Positions 15,609 to 25,200 of a stretch of DNA of 64,000 bases are shown here, piece after piece. The stretch's first letter is position 1. Each line of letters begins with the position of its first letter. This DNA comes from Streptomyces sp. SID8374 (GTDB lineage Bacteria > Actinomycetota > Actinomycetes > Streptomycetales > Streptomycetaceae). The stretch spans positions 3,596,001 to 3,660,000 of the forward strand of contig NZ_WWGH01000001.1 in NCBI RefSeq assembly GCF_009865135.1. Direction: 5' to 3'. Under the pieces are notes generated by a model. It worked only from the letters and a program-made list of their open reading frames with translations, was not told the origin of the DNA and did not search any database. The translations under genes and the position numbers were made by a program.

Positions 15609-18600
15609 TCACGCGGCCGGAGGCGCCGGGACCCCCATGGCGTCGAAAGCCTCGCGGGCCGACTCCCGGTGAGCCGAGGCCGCTCCCTGCTCTCCCATGT
15701 ACTCCAGAGCGTCGGCCATGCCTGCCAGCGCCCGCGCCTCCTCGACCCGGTAGCCGATGCGCGAGGCCGCGTCATGGGCCCGCGCGTGGAGTTCGAGGGC
15801 CGGAGAGTACCTGCCGTTACGGGTGTGGAACCGGCCGACGATGTTGCCGACGGCGGCCTCGCGCATGGGTACACCGCTGAGATCGCCCAGCTGAAGGGCC
15901 GACTCCCCCCACTCGGCGGCCTGCGCGCTCTCGCCGAGCAGGTCGGCGGCTTCGGTGGACAGGGCGAGGACCAGCGACAGGTCGGCGGGCGAGATGACGT
16001 CCCCCGCCAGCTTGCGGGCCCGGGCCAGGAGCTCCGCGGCCTCGGCGACCTCGCCCAGACCGATCCTGGCCACAGCCAGGTCGGTCAGCCCCTCGACCTC
16101 CTTGTCGACCGAACCGATGGAGCGGGAAAGGGCGACGGAGCGGGTGGCCGCCTCCACCGCCTCCGGATACCGCCCCCATTCGGCGTACAGATTGCTGAGG
16201 TTGGTCAGGGACTCGGCCTCGGCGCGCTCCGCGCCCAACTGCCGCTTGATCTCGATGGACTGCCGCAGGCGCGGCAGCGCCTCGTCGTAGCGCCCCAGGG
16301 TGCTGAGCAGGAGCCCGAGAACGCCGGTGTCCTTCGCCACCCCGCGCTGGTCATCGAGACCGTTGGCCAGGGCCAGGGCCTCTTCCGACATCTCGATGCC
16401 CTCCGTGAGGCGCCCGAGCTTCCAGCAGGCCACCGCGAGGTTGGACAGGCTGAGCCGCAGCAGAGCGGCGTCACCCAATCGGCGGGATGCGGCGACCGCG
16501 ACGAGGCCCAACTCCCTGAACTCCTCCAGGCGGCCGCGCAGGTCGAGAGGGAAGACAACGTTGGCGGCCAGCAGACCTACGTGCCGGTCCATTCCCCAGC
16601 GGTAGGCCAGTGATACGGCGGCCAGCAGCGAGTCCTGTTCACGCTCCAGCCAGTCGCGGGCCTGTTCGACGGTGTCCAGCGGAGGGAGCTCGGCGGCCGA
16701 CCGCGGGTGCTCGGAGCGGTCGATCCCGGCCCGCCCGGGGAAGAGCAGGTCGCAGGCGGCGTCGGTCGCGGCAAGCGCGAAGTCGAGGAGCCGGCCCACG
16801 GCGGACATGGTCTCGTCGTCGCCGTAGGCCTCGGCGCGCTTCTCCCCGTCGGCTTCCTGCGGCCGGTGTGCACCACCGCGCGAGAGGTTCTGCGCGAAGC
16901 TGCGGACGAGGTCGTGGAAGGCGTACCGACCGGTTTCGTGCTGCTGGAGCAGGTGCATGTCGAGGAGGTACTCGAGAACTTCTTCCGCCTCCCGGGCACT
17001 CGTCCCCAACAGGGCGCCCACGGCGTGGGTGTTGATCTCGACCCCCGGATACTGGCCGAGGAGCCGGAACGCCTCTCGGGTCTCGGCGGCCAGGCCCTCG
17101 TAGGAGAGCCGCAGCGTCACCTCGACGCTGCGTTCACCCGAATTGAGTTCGGCCAGCCGGTGGGCGTCGTCGCGGAGCCGGTCGACCAGGTACCGGACGG
17201 TCCAGCGGGGCCGCTTGCGCAACCGGGCCGCCGCGATGCGCAGGGCGAGCGGAAGGTGGCCGCAGAGTTCCGTGAGCTGAGCGACGGCCTCGGGCTCGTT
17301 CTGTGCGCGAGTCCGGCCGAGTACGCCCTCGACGAGGGCGACGCTGTCGTTCGGCGGCATGACACCCAGGGACACGGTGTGGGCGGCGTCGAGGTCCACG
17401 AGCAGCGCACGGCTCGTCACGAGCACGAGGGTCTCGGTGGGGGAGGTGAGCAGGGGTCTGACCTGGGAATCGTCCACGGCATTGTCGAGTAGCAAGATCA
17501 TCTTGTGGGTGCTCATCGTGCGCCGCCACAGGGCGATGCGGCCTTCCGCGTCATCCGGGATACGGTCGCCGGGCACACCGAGCATGCGCAGGAGGGCCTC
17601 GGCCGCCGCACTCGCGCTCAGAGGACGGTCGTTGGGGGTGAACCCGCGCAGGTCGATGTAGAGCTGGGCGTCGGGGTACTTCTCCGCGAGCCGGTGCGCG
17701 GCGCGAACGGCCAGCGAGGTCTTGCCGCTTCCGCCCATGCCGTCGATCGCGACGATCAGGGGCCCGGAACCCCGGGCCTCCTCCACGAACCCGAGCAGTT
17801 CGCTCACTTCCTCCTCACGGCCCGTGAAGTCACGCAGATCGTACGGGAGGGTGGAGGGCTTGTTCTCCGCGGCGAAGGGGGCGGTGGCGGGCGGCTGCGG
17901 GGCGGCGAGTTCGGGACTGTTGCGGAGCACCGCGTTGTGCAGCTCCGAGAGTGCGTCACCGGGGCCGATGCCGAGTTCGTCGATCAAGAAGTCCCGGACC
18001 TTGGCGAACTCCTCCAGCGCATCCGCCTGCCGTCCGGAACGGAAGAGGGCGAGCATGAGCTGGCCGCGCAGAGTTTCACGCAACGGGTGCGCGTCGATGA
18101 ATTCCCGCAATTCTCCGATGAGTTCACTGCCCTCGCCGCTGGCCAGGCGCAGCTCGAAAAGCTGCTCGACGGCTGTGAGGCGACGTTCCTCAAGGGCCGC
18201 GGAGGCCGCGGACAGAACCGACCCACCGGCGCCCGCGAGCAAAGGGCCCCGCCACAGGGCCAGGGCCTCGCGAAGTGTCGTCATGGCATATGTGCTTTGC
18301 CCGGCGACAGCGGCCGCCCTGGCCTGTTTTAATCCCTCGGTGAATCTGCTGAGGTCCACCTGCGCAGGCGTGGTGAGCGCTCGGTAGCCGGGACCCTCGG
18401 TGACGATCAGATCCCGTCCGCCGGGAATGCGCTGCCTCAGCTCCGCGACGGCCTTGCGCACCTGATGGGCGGCGGTGGCGGGCGCGTTCTCGTCCCAGGC
18501 GGCTTCCACCAGCCGGAAGACCGGGAGTACGCGCTGAGGTTCCAACAGGAGTGTGACGAGAACCTTTTCATGCACAGGTCCGCCGACCCGGATTCGGTCG

Positions 18601-18671
18601 GCCCCGTCCCAGCATTCGAACGAGCCCAGAATACGGAACTGCAATCTGTGTGTCTCCGCGACCTCGTCCAT
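15609..18671 (-). CDS. SARP-family activator with NB-ARC and TPR domains (AfsR type)
   Basis: The 1020-residue protein begins with an OmpR-like winged helix (LQFRILGSFECWDGADRIRV), continues with a bacterial transcriptional activation domain (DLSRFTEGLKQAR to ELGIGPGDALSELH), then an NB-ARC ATPase with P-loop GMGGSGKTSL near residue 305 and LLLDNA Walker B, and ends in TPR-like helices (GVAKDTGVLGLLLSTLGRYDEA, split repeats to the C-terminus). AfsR/SARP proteins bind 11-bp-spaced direct repeats and activate antibiotic clusters. The ATG follows GGAGGAGG; an upstream ATG 48 bases away lacks one. It probably drives the adjoining biosynthetic genes. Confidence 0.85.
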   Translation of the reverse strand: MDEVAETHRLQFRILGSFECWDGADRIRVGGPVHEKVLVTLLLEPQRVLPVFRLVEAAWDENAPATAAHQVRKAVAELRQRIPGGRDLIVTEGPGYRALTTPAQVDLSRFTEGLKQARAAAVAGQSTYAMTTLREALALWRGPLLAGAGGSVLSAASAALEERRLTAVEQLFELRLASGEGSELIGELREFIDAHPLRETLRGQLMLALFRSGRQADALEEFAKVRDFLIDELGIGPGDALSELHNAVLRNSPELAAPQPPATAPFAAENKPSTLPYDLRDFTGREEEVSELLGFVEEARGSGPLIVAIDGMGGSGKTSLAVRAAHRLAEKYPDAQLYIDLRGFTPNDRPLSASAAAEALLRMLGVPGDRIPDDAEGRIALWRRTMSTHKMILLLDNAVDDSQVRPLLTSPTETLVLVTSRALLVDLDAAHTVSLGVMPPNDSVALVEGVLGRTRAQNEPEAVAQLTELCGHLPLALRIAAARLRKRPRWTVRYLVDRLRDDAHRLAELNSGERSVEVTLRLSYEGLAAETREAFRLLGQYPGVEINTHAVGALLGTSAREAEEVLEYLLDMHLLQQHETGRYAFHDLVRSFAQNLSRGGAHRPQEADGEKRAEAYGDDETMSAVGRLLDFALAATDAACDLLFPGRAGIDRSEHPRSAAELPPLDTVEQARDWLEREQDSLLAAVSLAYRWGMDRHVGLLAANVVFPLDLRGRLEEFRELGLVAVAASRRLGDAALLRLSLSNLAVACWKLGRLTEGIEMSEEALALANGLDDQRGVAKDTGVLGLLLSTLGRYDEALPRLRQSIEIKRQLGAERAEAESLTNLSNLYAEWGRYPEAVEAATRSVALSRSIGSVDKEVEGLTDLAVARIGLGEVAEAAELLARARKLAGDVISPADLSLVLALSTEAADLLGESAQAAEWGESALQLGDLSGVPMREAAVGNIVGRFHTRNGRYSPALELHARAHDAASRIGYRVEEARALAGMADALEYMGEQGAASAHRESAREAFDAMGVPAPPAA

Positions 18672-19152
18672 GATGCTTCCTCCTCCAGCGGCCACGGAGC
18701 GGTTTCTGCCACCACCCACGCATAGCCGACGCTCCGCATTCCTGCCGTCCAGATGAGTCTTCGCACAGCCATCTCATCAGGGCCCCGTATCGGGCGGCAA
18801 GACGGCACTCGAACGTATCGCTTGACGGACTGCGCCGTTCGGCGCGATGCCGGACTCCGGAAACCGCGTGCGACAAAGTGCCCGAGCGCGCTGGTGGGCG
18901 TCGACGGACAGTCGGTGGACACACCGCACCGCCGTGCCCGGTGACGCGGCGTACACGTCCCAGCAGGCCTGTACGGACCCCTCGGCGCACAGCCTCACGT
19001 TTCGGCCATCCGGGCGTTGTCCCGGAGCTCGGACAACCGATGGGGGCCCCAACGCCTCTCACAGGCCGGACACAGCGTCGCCACAGGTGAGTTGGGGCCG
19101 TGCTGTTCGTCCGCGTCCCATCGCGCACTCGGAAAAGCCGGAAGTACGAGGA
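18672..19152. other. 480-bp divergent promoter region between SARP and lysyl-oxidase genes
   Basis: No credible small gene is visible. The stretch holds a tandem 11-bp repeat (listed separately). It presumably carries the promoters of the leftward regulator and the rightward secreted protein. Confidence 0.5.
18900..18921. promoter_or_regulatory. tandem 11-bp direct repeat, candidate SARP box
   Basis: GTCGACGGACA is followed at once by GTCGGTGGACA, identical at 9 of 11 positions. SARP proteins classically bind heptamer repeats with 11-bp periodicity. The site lies about 230 bp upstream of the SARP start, and its first half recurs exactly at 13630-13640. Confidence 0.45.
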
Positions 19153-21018
19153 ATGATGACCAGATCCCAGCAGGGCCGCACCAACCGCCTCACCCGCCCC
19201 TCGATCGCCATCGCCGCGGCTGTCGCCGTGACGGCCGGGGTCGTGGCCGCCGCGCCTGACGCGAAGACCGCGCAGGCGGGGCCGAAGCTCAGCCTGATCG
19301 CTGCCTCCACCTCGGTGACGCTCGACTCGTGGAAGGAGGATCCCGGGGTCTATCTCGATCTCGGGACCTATCTCACCTCCGAGAAAGGGGCCTTCGAGCT
19401 CAAGGTGACCCGTAAGTCCTACAAGGACCCGGTCGTCGCCAGGCAGATCATCCGGAACGGGAAGAAGACGCAGACCAAGACGCTTCCCGCGGGGCTGGTG
19501 AAGGACTTCGCCGGGCTGCCGGGCTTCGTGACGGTCGGTCTCACCGATGCGGCGGGGAAGTCGGTGCTGAAGAAGACCGAGGCCTTCTGCCCCAACAACG
19601 CCTCCGGGCGCGTGCGGCCCGACGCTCCCGCCAACTCGAAGTATCCGCAGAGCTGTCCGGTCAACCCGTTCACCCTCGGTTCCGTGTGGGGCGTGGAGAA
19701 CGGGTGGGCGGCCAACACCTATGCCGGGTACTACTCCGAGCCGGTCCAGCTGGCCGCGGGGAAGTACACCGCCAAGATCTCCGTGACCAAGAAGTACCGC
19801 GATCTCTTCGGGATCGCGAACAAGCCGCAGACCGTCAAGGTCGTGGTCCGTGAGCGGAGTTGGGAGGAGAACGAGGGCGTCTCCACGTCCGCTGCCCCGC
19901 CCTCGGCCAAGTCCGCCGCCAAGGCCGGGCACAACGCCCACGCCGGGCACGGATCGGCCGCCCCCTCCGGGCACGCCGGGCACGGCGCCGCCGCCCCGGC
20001 CCCCTCCACGCACGACGCGCACAACGCGCCCAACGCCCACGCCGCCCACAACGCCCACGCCGCCCCCGCCCGTACCGACGCACCCGCCGCCGCGACAACC
20101 GGGGCCGGGGCCACGTACAACGTCGGTCACGGGCCCTACCCGCCCGCGCCGCCCGCTCTCCCCTGGGCGCTCAAGAAGCAGGCCGCCGGGAAGGGCGCCT
20201 TCGGGGCACAGGGCTTCTCCGCCGCTCGCGTCGGGGACCGGGCCGGGCAGACCGACGGGTCGCGGCAGGCCCCCGGGGCACAGCCCAACGCCAAGCGGCC
20301 CACCGGCAAGGCGTCCGTGCCCGATGTGCCCAAGCCCGACCTGCGCTCGCTGCCCGCGTACGGCATCACCGTCAGCGACGGTTACCAGGACGTGCCCGGC
20401 AAGGACTACCTCGCCTTCAGCGCCAACGTGTGGAACGCGGGGCCGGCCAAGCTCGTCGTGGACGGCTTCCGCTCCCCGGGCAAGAAGCTGATGGACGCCT
20501 ACCAGTACTTCTACGACGCCAAGGGCAAGCAGGTCGGCTACACCCCGACCGGCACCATGGAGTGGGACCCGCGCCCCGGCCACGAGCACTGGCACTTCAC
20601 GGACTTCGCCAGCTACCGGCTGCTGAAGGCCGACAAGAAGGAGACCGTCCGCAGCGGCAAGGAGGCCTTCTGCCTCGCCAACACCGACGCCGTCGACTAC
20701 ACGGTCAAGAACGCCAACTGGCACCCCGGCAACACCGACCTGTCCACCGCGTGCGGCCAGGAGAACTCGATCTCCGTCCGTGAGGTGCTCGACGTCGGCT
20801 CCGGTGACACCTACACCCAGGACCTGCCCGGCCAGTCCTTCGACATCACCGGCCTGCCCAATGGCACCTACTACATCCAGGTCCTCGCCAACCCGGAGAA
20901 CCGCCTCAAGGAGACCGACCACAAGAACAACAGCGCGCTGCGCAAGGTCGTCCTGGGCGGCAAGAAGGGCGCCCGTACGGTGAAGGTGCCCGCCCATCAG
21001 CTGGTGGACGCCAACTGA
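19153..21018 (+). CDS. secreted lysyl-oxidase-domain protein with His-rich linker
   Basis: The 621-residue protein has a signal peptide (TRPSIAIAAAVAVTAGVVAA), an extracellular N-domain rich in Lys and Thr, and a 55-residue linker of HNAHAGHG-like His/Ala/Gly repeats near residues 255-310. The C-terminal domain carries the copper-ligand block GHEHWHFTDFASYRL around residue 475, the mark of lysyl oxidase (PF01186), followed by NGTYYIQVLANPENRLKETD. Bacterial members are secreted copper amine oxidases or related proteins that act on surface proteins. The His-rich linker could deliver copper. Two adjacent ATGs could start it; I took the first. It is probably monocistronic. Confidence 0.85.
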   Translation: MMTRSQQGRTNRLTRPSIAIAAAVAVTAGVVAAAPDAKTAQAGPKLSLIAASTSVTLDSWKEDPGVYLDLGTYLTSEKGAFELKVTRKSYKDPVVARQIIRNGKKTQTKTLPAGLVKDFAGLPGFVTVGLTDAAGKSVLKKTEAFCPNNASGRVRPDAPANSKYPQSCPVNPFTLGSVWGVENGWAANTYAGYYSEPVQLAAGKYTAKISVTKKYRDLFGIANKPQTVKVVVRERSWEENEGVSTSAAPPSAKSAAKAGHNAHAGHGSAAPSGHAGHGAAAPAPSTHDAHNAPNAHAAHNAHAAPARTDAPAAATTGAGATYNVGHGPYPPAPPALPWALKKQAAGKGAFGAQGFSAARVGDRAGQTDGSRQAPGAQPNAKRPTGKASVPDVPKPDLRSLPAYGITVSDGYQDVPGKDYLAFSANVWNAGPAKLVVDGFRSPGKKLMDAYQYFYDAKGKQVGYTPTGTMEWDPRPGHEHWHFTDFASYRLLKADKKETVRSGKEAFCLANTDAVDYTVKNANWHPGNTDLSTACGQENSISVREVLDVGSGDTYTQDLPGQSFDITGLPNGTYYIQVLANPENRLKETDHKNNSALRKVVLGGKKGARTVKVPAHQLVDAN

Positions 21019-21035
21019 TCCACGCCTCTCTGTCC

Positions 21036-21076
21036 GTGATGCCGGCCCCGGGAACTCCTCCCGGGGCCGGTATCAC
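21036..21076. terminator. bidirectional terminator
   Basis: GTGATGCCGGCCCCGGGA pairs with TCCCGGGGCCGGTATCAC (18 bp, one G-T pair) over a five-base loop. It lies between two convergent genes. Confidence 0.75.
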
Positions 21077-22218
21077 CCGGGCTTCCCCACCGCCCGCCGG
21101 TCCGTCACCCGCCCCGTCGCATCCGCGTCCAGGCTGGCCGTCCCCTCCGCGCCGCTCACCGTGACGCGGACCCGGGGCCCCACCCCGCTGCCGGTGCCCG
21201 GGGTCACGTCGATGCGCCAGCTCTCGGGTTCGCGTACGCCCAGAGTCGTACGCGCCTCACGGACCAGGCCGGGGAAGAGTTCGTACGGGAGGGACTGGAG
21301 GTGGACCGTCTCGGCGGGCGGGAGGGCGGAGTCGCCGCGCACCGCCATGCGGTGGTCCTCGATGGTGATCGCGGTGACGTACGCGGTGTCCACCCGGGTC
21401 TCCAGCTCCATCGCGGTCGCCCGCATCCGCCCGAAGGTGAGCAGGGAGGACGAGGGCCCGGAGACGGTGGTCGAGGTGGAGAACGTACGGGAGGAAGAAG
21501 AGGACGGCGGCTGCGACGCGGCCGGGGACTCGTCCGACGTGAACAGCTCCCCCCGGAAGAGCAGCACGACCAGCGCCGCCCCCGCCAGCAGGGCGACCAG
21601 CCCCAGCACACACCACGAGCCCTCGACCGCGTCCGGGTCGCTCACCAGGGTGGATTCGGGCGCGGAGCCGATCTCCGCCGCCTCGGCCCGGCGGCTCCAC
21701 TCCGGGGTGGGCCGGGTGACGATACGGACGTCCCAGGGCTTGTCCGGGCGGTACTCCACGACGGCGCTCCCGCCAGGCCGGTAGGCGGGGATGTCGACCA
21801 GGTTGATGTACTGGCTGATCTTCACGCGGTACGCCGGCCGGCCGTCCTCCGGCTCCGGGGCCACGGTCAGCCGGAACTTCACCGGTACGTCGGCGGTCTC
21901 GCCGCCCGTCGCCCGCAGGTCCTCGATCCGGGCCAGCGCGATCCGCCCGGCCGGCGGCTCCTCGCGCGCCGAGCGCCGCCGCCCGCCGAGAGCGGCGAGG
22001 AGGATCAGCAGGACCAGGACCCCGCCCCCGGTGACGAAGACGGGCACCCGCTCCAGGATCACGCCGACCACGAGGGCGGCGAGCGCCGCGCCGGTGACGC
22101 CCGGGACGACCGTCAGGCGCAGGGCGGCCGGAAACCCGCCGTCCGGGGCCGAACGCGCCTTATCGGCCCGCCCGTTGACCTCACCGGCACCCCGTTGCCC
22201 CTGCCCCGTCGTCCCCAT
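21073..22218 (-). CDS. conserved membrane protein of unknown function
   Basis: The 381-residue protein has two close transmembrane helices near residues 33-80 (LTVVPGVTGAALAALVVGVI and FVTGGGVLVLLILLAALGG), a cytoplasmic or extracellular domain with a DUF3592-like feel (YRVKISQYINLVDIPAYRPG), a third helix around 205-225 and a Ser/Thr-rich linker before a C-terminal beta domain. I cannot name the family with confidence. It is separated from cobN by 70 bp and faces the lysyl-oxidase gene across a terminator. Confidence 0.65.
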   Translation of the reverse strand: MGTTGQGQRGAGEVNGRADKARSAPDGGFPAALRLTVVPGVTGAALAALVVGVILERVPVFVTGGGVLVLLILLAALGGRRRSAREEPPAGRIALARIEDLRATGGETADVPVKFRLTVAPEPEDGRPAYRVKISQYINLVDIPAYRPGGSAVVEYRPDKPWDVRIVTRPTPEWSRRAEAAEIGSAPESTLVSDPDAVEGSWCVLGLVALLAGAALVVLLFRGELFTSDESPAASQPPSSSSSRTFSTSTTVSGPSSSLLTFGRMRATAMELETRVDTAYVTAITIEDHRMAVRGDSALPPAETVHLQSLPYELFPGLVREARTTLGVREPESWRIDVTPGTGSGVGPRVRVTVSGAEGTASLDADATGRVTDRRAVGKPG

Positions 22219-22287
22219 GACCGTGATTGTGCCGGTCGGAGGCGGGAGGGGGCAGGGGGCGGAAGAAGAACGGCAGGGGAAGGGGGA

Positions 22288-25200
22288 TCAGTCCTCGCCC
22301 TCCAGGTTCCCTTCCGTCTCCAGGTACACCTGCCGCAGCGCCTCCAGCACCGCCGGGTCCGGCTTGGCCCACATGCCGCGTGACTCGGCCTCCAGCAGGC
22401 GCTCCGCGATGCCGTGCAGGGCCCAGGGGTTGGCCTCCTGGAGGAACTGCCGGTTCTCCGGGTCGAGGACGTACGTCTCGGTGAGCTTGTCGTACATCCA
22501 GTCGGCGACGACGCCGGTCGTGGCGTCGTACCCGAAGAGGTAGTCGACCGTGGCGGCCAGCTCGAACGCGCCCTTGTAGCCGTGGCGGCGCATCGCCTCG
22601 ATCCACTTGGGGTTGACGACCCGGGCGCGGAAGACGCGGGAGGTCTCCTCGACGAGGGTGCGCGTGCGGACGGTCTCGGGGCGGGTGGAGTCCCCGATGT
22701 ACGCCTCCGGGGCCGTGCCCTTCAGCGCGCGCACGGTGGCCACCATGCCGCCGTGGTACTGGAAGTAGTCGTCCGAGTCCGCGATGTCGTGCTCGCGGGT
22801 GTCGGTGTTCTTGGCGGCGACCTCGATGCGCTTGTACGCGGTCTCCATCTCCTCGCGGGCCGGGCGGCCGTCGAGTTCGCGGCCGTAGGCGTAGCCGCCC
22901 CAGACCGTGTAGACCTCGGCGAGGTCGGCGTCGGTGCGCCAGTCGCGGGAGTCGATGAGCTGGAGGAGCCCGGCGCCGTACGTGCCGGGGCGCGAGCCGA
23001 AGATCCTTGTGGTGGCCCGGCGTTCGTCGCCGTGCTCGGCCAGGTCGGCCTGGGCATGGGCCCGTACGTAGTTCTGCTCGGCCGGTTCGTCCAGCGAGGC
23101 GGCCAGCCGTACGGCGTCGTCCAGCAGCCCGATCGTGTGCGGGAACGCGTCCCGGAAGAAGCCGGAGATGCGGAGCGTCACGTCGATCCGGGGACGGCCC
23201 AACTCGGCGTACGGGATGGGCTCCAGGCCCGTCACGCGGCGCGAGGCGTCGTCCCAGACGGGCCGGATGCCGAGCAGCGCGAAGGCTTCGGCGATGTCGT
23301 CGCCCGCCGTGCGCATCGCGCTCGTCCCCCAGAGGGAGAGGCCGACGGAGGTGGGCCAGTCGCCGTTGTCCGTGCGGTAGCGGGTCAGCAAGGAGTCCGC
23401 CAGGGCCTGGCCCGTCTCCCAGGCCAGCTTGGAGGGAACGGCCTTGGGGTCGACCGAGTAGAAGTTACGGCCCGTCGGCAGGACGTTGACCAGACCGCGC
23501 AGAGGTGAGCCGGACGGACCCGCCGGGACGAAGCCGCCGTTCAACGCGTGGACGGCGTGGGTGAGTTCGTCGGTCGTGGCCGCCATGCGCGGGACGACCT
23601 CGGTCGCCGCGAAGGTGAGGATGTCGGCCACCGCGTCCGGCAGGCCAGCCGCCACGCCTGCCACCGCCGCCGGGTCCCAGTCCGCGTCGTCCATCGCCTG
23701 GACGAGCGTGCGGGCCTGCTCCTCGATCTCATCGGCAGCCGTACGCGTGGCGGCCGACTCGTCGAGACCGAGCGCCTCACGGAGACCCGGCAGCGACGCC
23801 GTACCGCCCCAGATCTGGCGGGCGCGCAGCACGGCGAGCACCAGGTTGACCCGGTCGTTCCCGGCGGGCGGGTTGCCCAGCACATGCAGGCCGTCGCGGA
23901 TCTGGACGTCCTTGATCTCGCAGAGCCAGCCGTCGAGATGCATGATGAACTCGTCGAAGCCCTCGTCCTCCGGCCGGTCCTCCAGGCCGAGGTCGTGGTC
24001 CAGCTTGGCGGCCTGGATCAGGGTCCAGATCTGCGCGCGGATCGCGGACAGCTTCGCCGGGTCCATGGCAGCGATCTGGGCGTGCTCGTCGAGGAGTTGC
24101 TCCAGGCGCGCGATGTCGCCGTAGCTGTCGGCGCGGGCCATCGGCGGCACGAGGTGGTCGATCAGCGTGGCGTGGACGCGCCGCTTGGCCTGCGTACCCT
24201 CGCCCGGGTCGTTCACGAGGAACGGGTAGACGAGCGGCAGGTCACCGAGGGCGGCGTCCGGACCGCAGGCGGCCGACAGACCCGCGTTCTTGCCGGGCAG
24301 CCACTCCAGGTTGCCGTGCTTGCCCAGGTGGATCATCGCGTCCGCGCCGAAGCCGTTGTCGTCGGCGGAGGCGGCGATCCAGCGGTAGGCGGCCAAGTAG
24401 TGGTGCGAGGGCGGGAGATCGGGGTCGTGGTAGATCGCGATCGGGTTCTCGCCGAAGCCGCGCGGCGGCTGGATGAGGATGAGGAGGTTCCCGCGCCGCA
24501 GGGCCGCGAGGACGATGTCGCCCTCCGGGTTGGCGGACCGGTCCACGAACATCTCACCCGGTGCCGGCCCCCAGTGCCGCTCCACCGCGAGGCGCAGCTC
24601 CTCGGGGAGCGTGGCGAACCAGCGGCGGTAGTCGGCGGCCGGGATACGGACCGGGTTCTTCGCCAACTGCTCCTCTGTCAGCCACTCCTGGTCGTGGCCG
24701 CCCGCCTCGATCAGCGCGTAGATCAGCTCGTCGCCGTCGCCGGAGACCAGCCCCGGGATGTCTTCCTCGGGCCCGAAGTCGTACCCCTCGGCGCGCAGCC
24801 GCCGCAGCAGCGCCACGGCGCTGGCAGGGGTGTCGAGGCCGACGGCGTTGCCGATGCGGGAGTGCTTGGTCGGGTAGGCGGAGAGCACGAGCGCGATGCG
24901 CTTCTCGGCGTTCGGGATGTTCCGCAGCTTCGCGTGGCGTACGGCGATTCCGGCGACGCGGGCCGCGCGCTCGGCATCGGCGACGTACGCCGGGAGCCCG
25001 TCCTCGTCGATCTCCTTGAAGGAGAAGGGGACGGTGATCAGCCGCCCGTCGAACTCCGGCACCGCGATCTGCGTGGCCGCGTCCAGCGGGGAGACGCCCT
25101 CGTCGTTCTCCTCCCAGGCGGCGCGCGGGCTGGTGAGGCAGAGCGCCTGGAGGATCGGCACGTCGAGACCGGTCAGCGCGCCCGCGTCCCACGACTCGTC

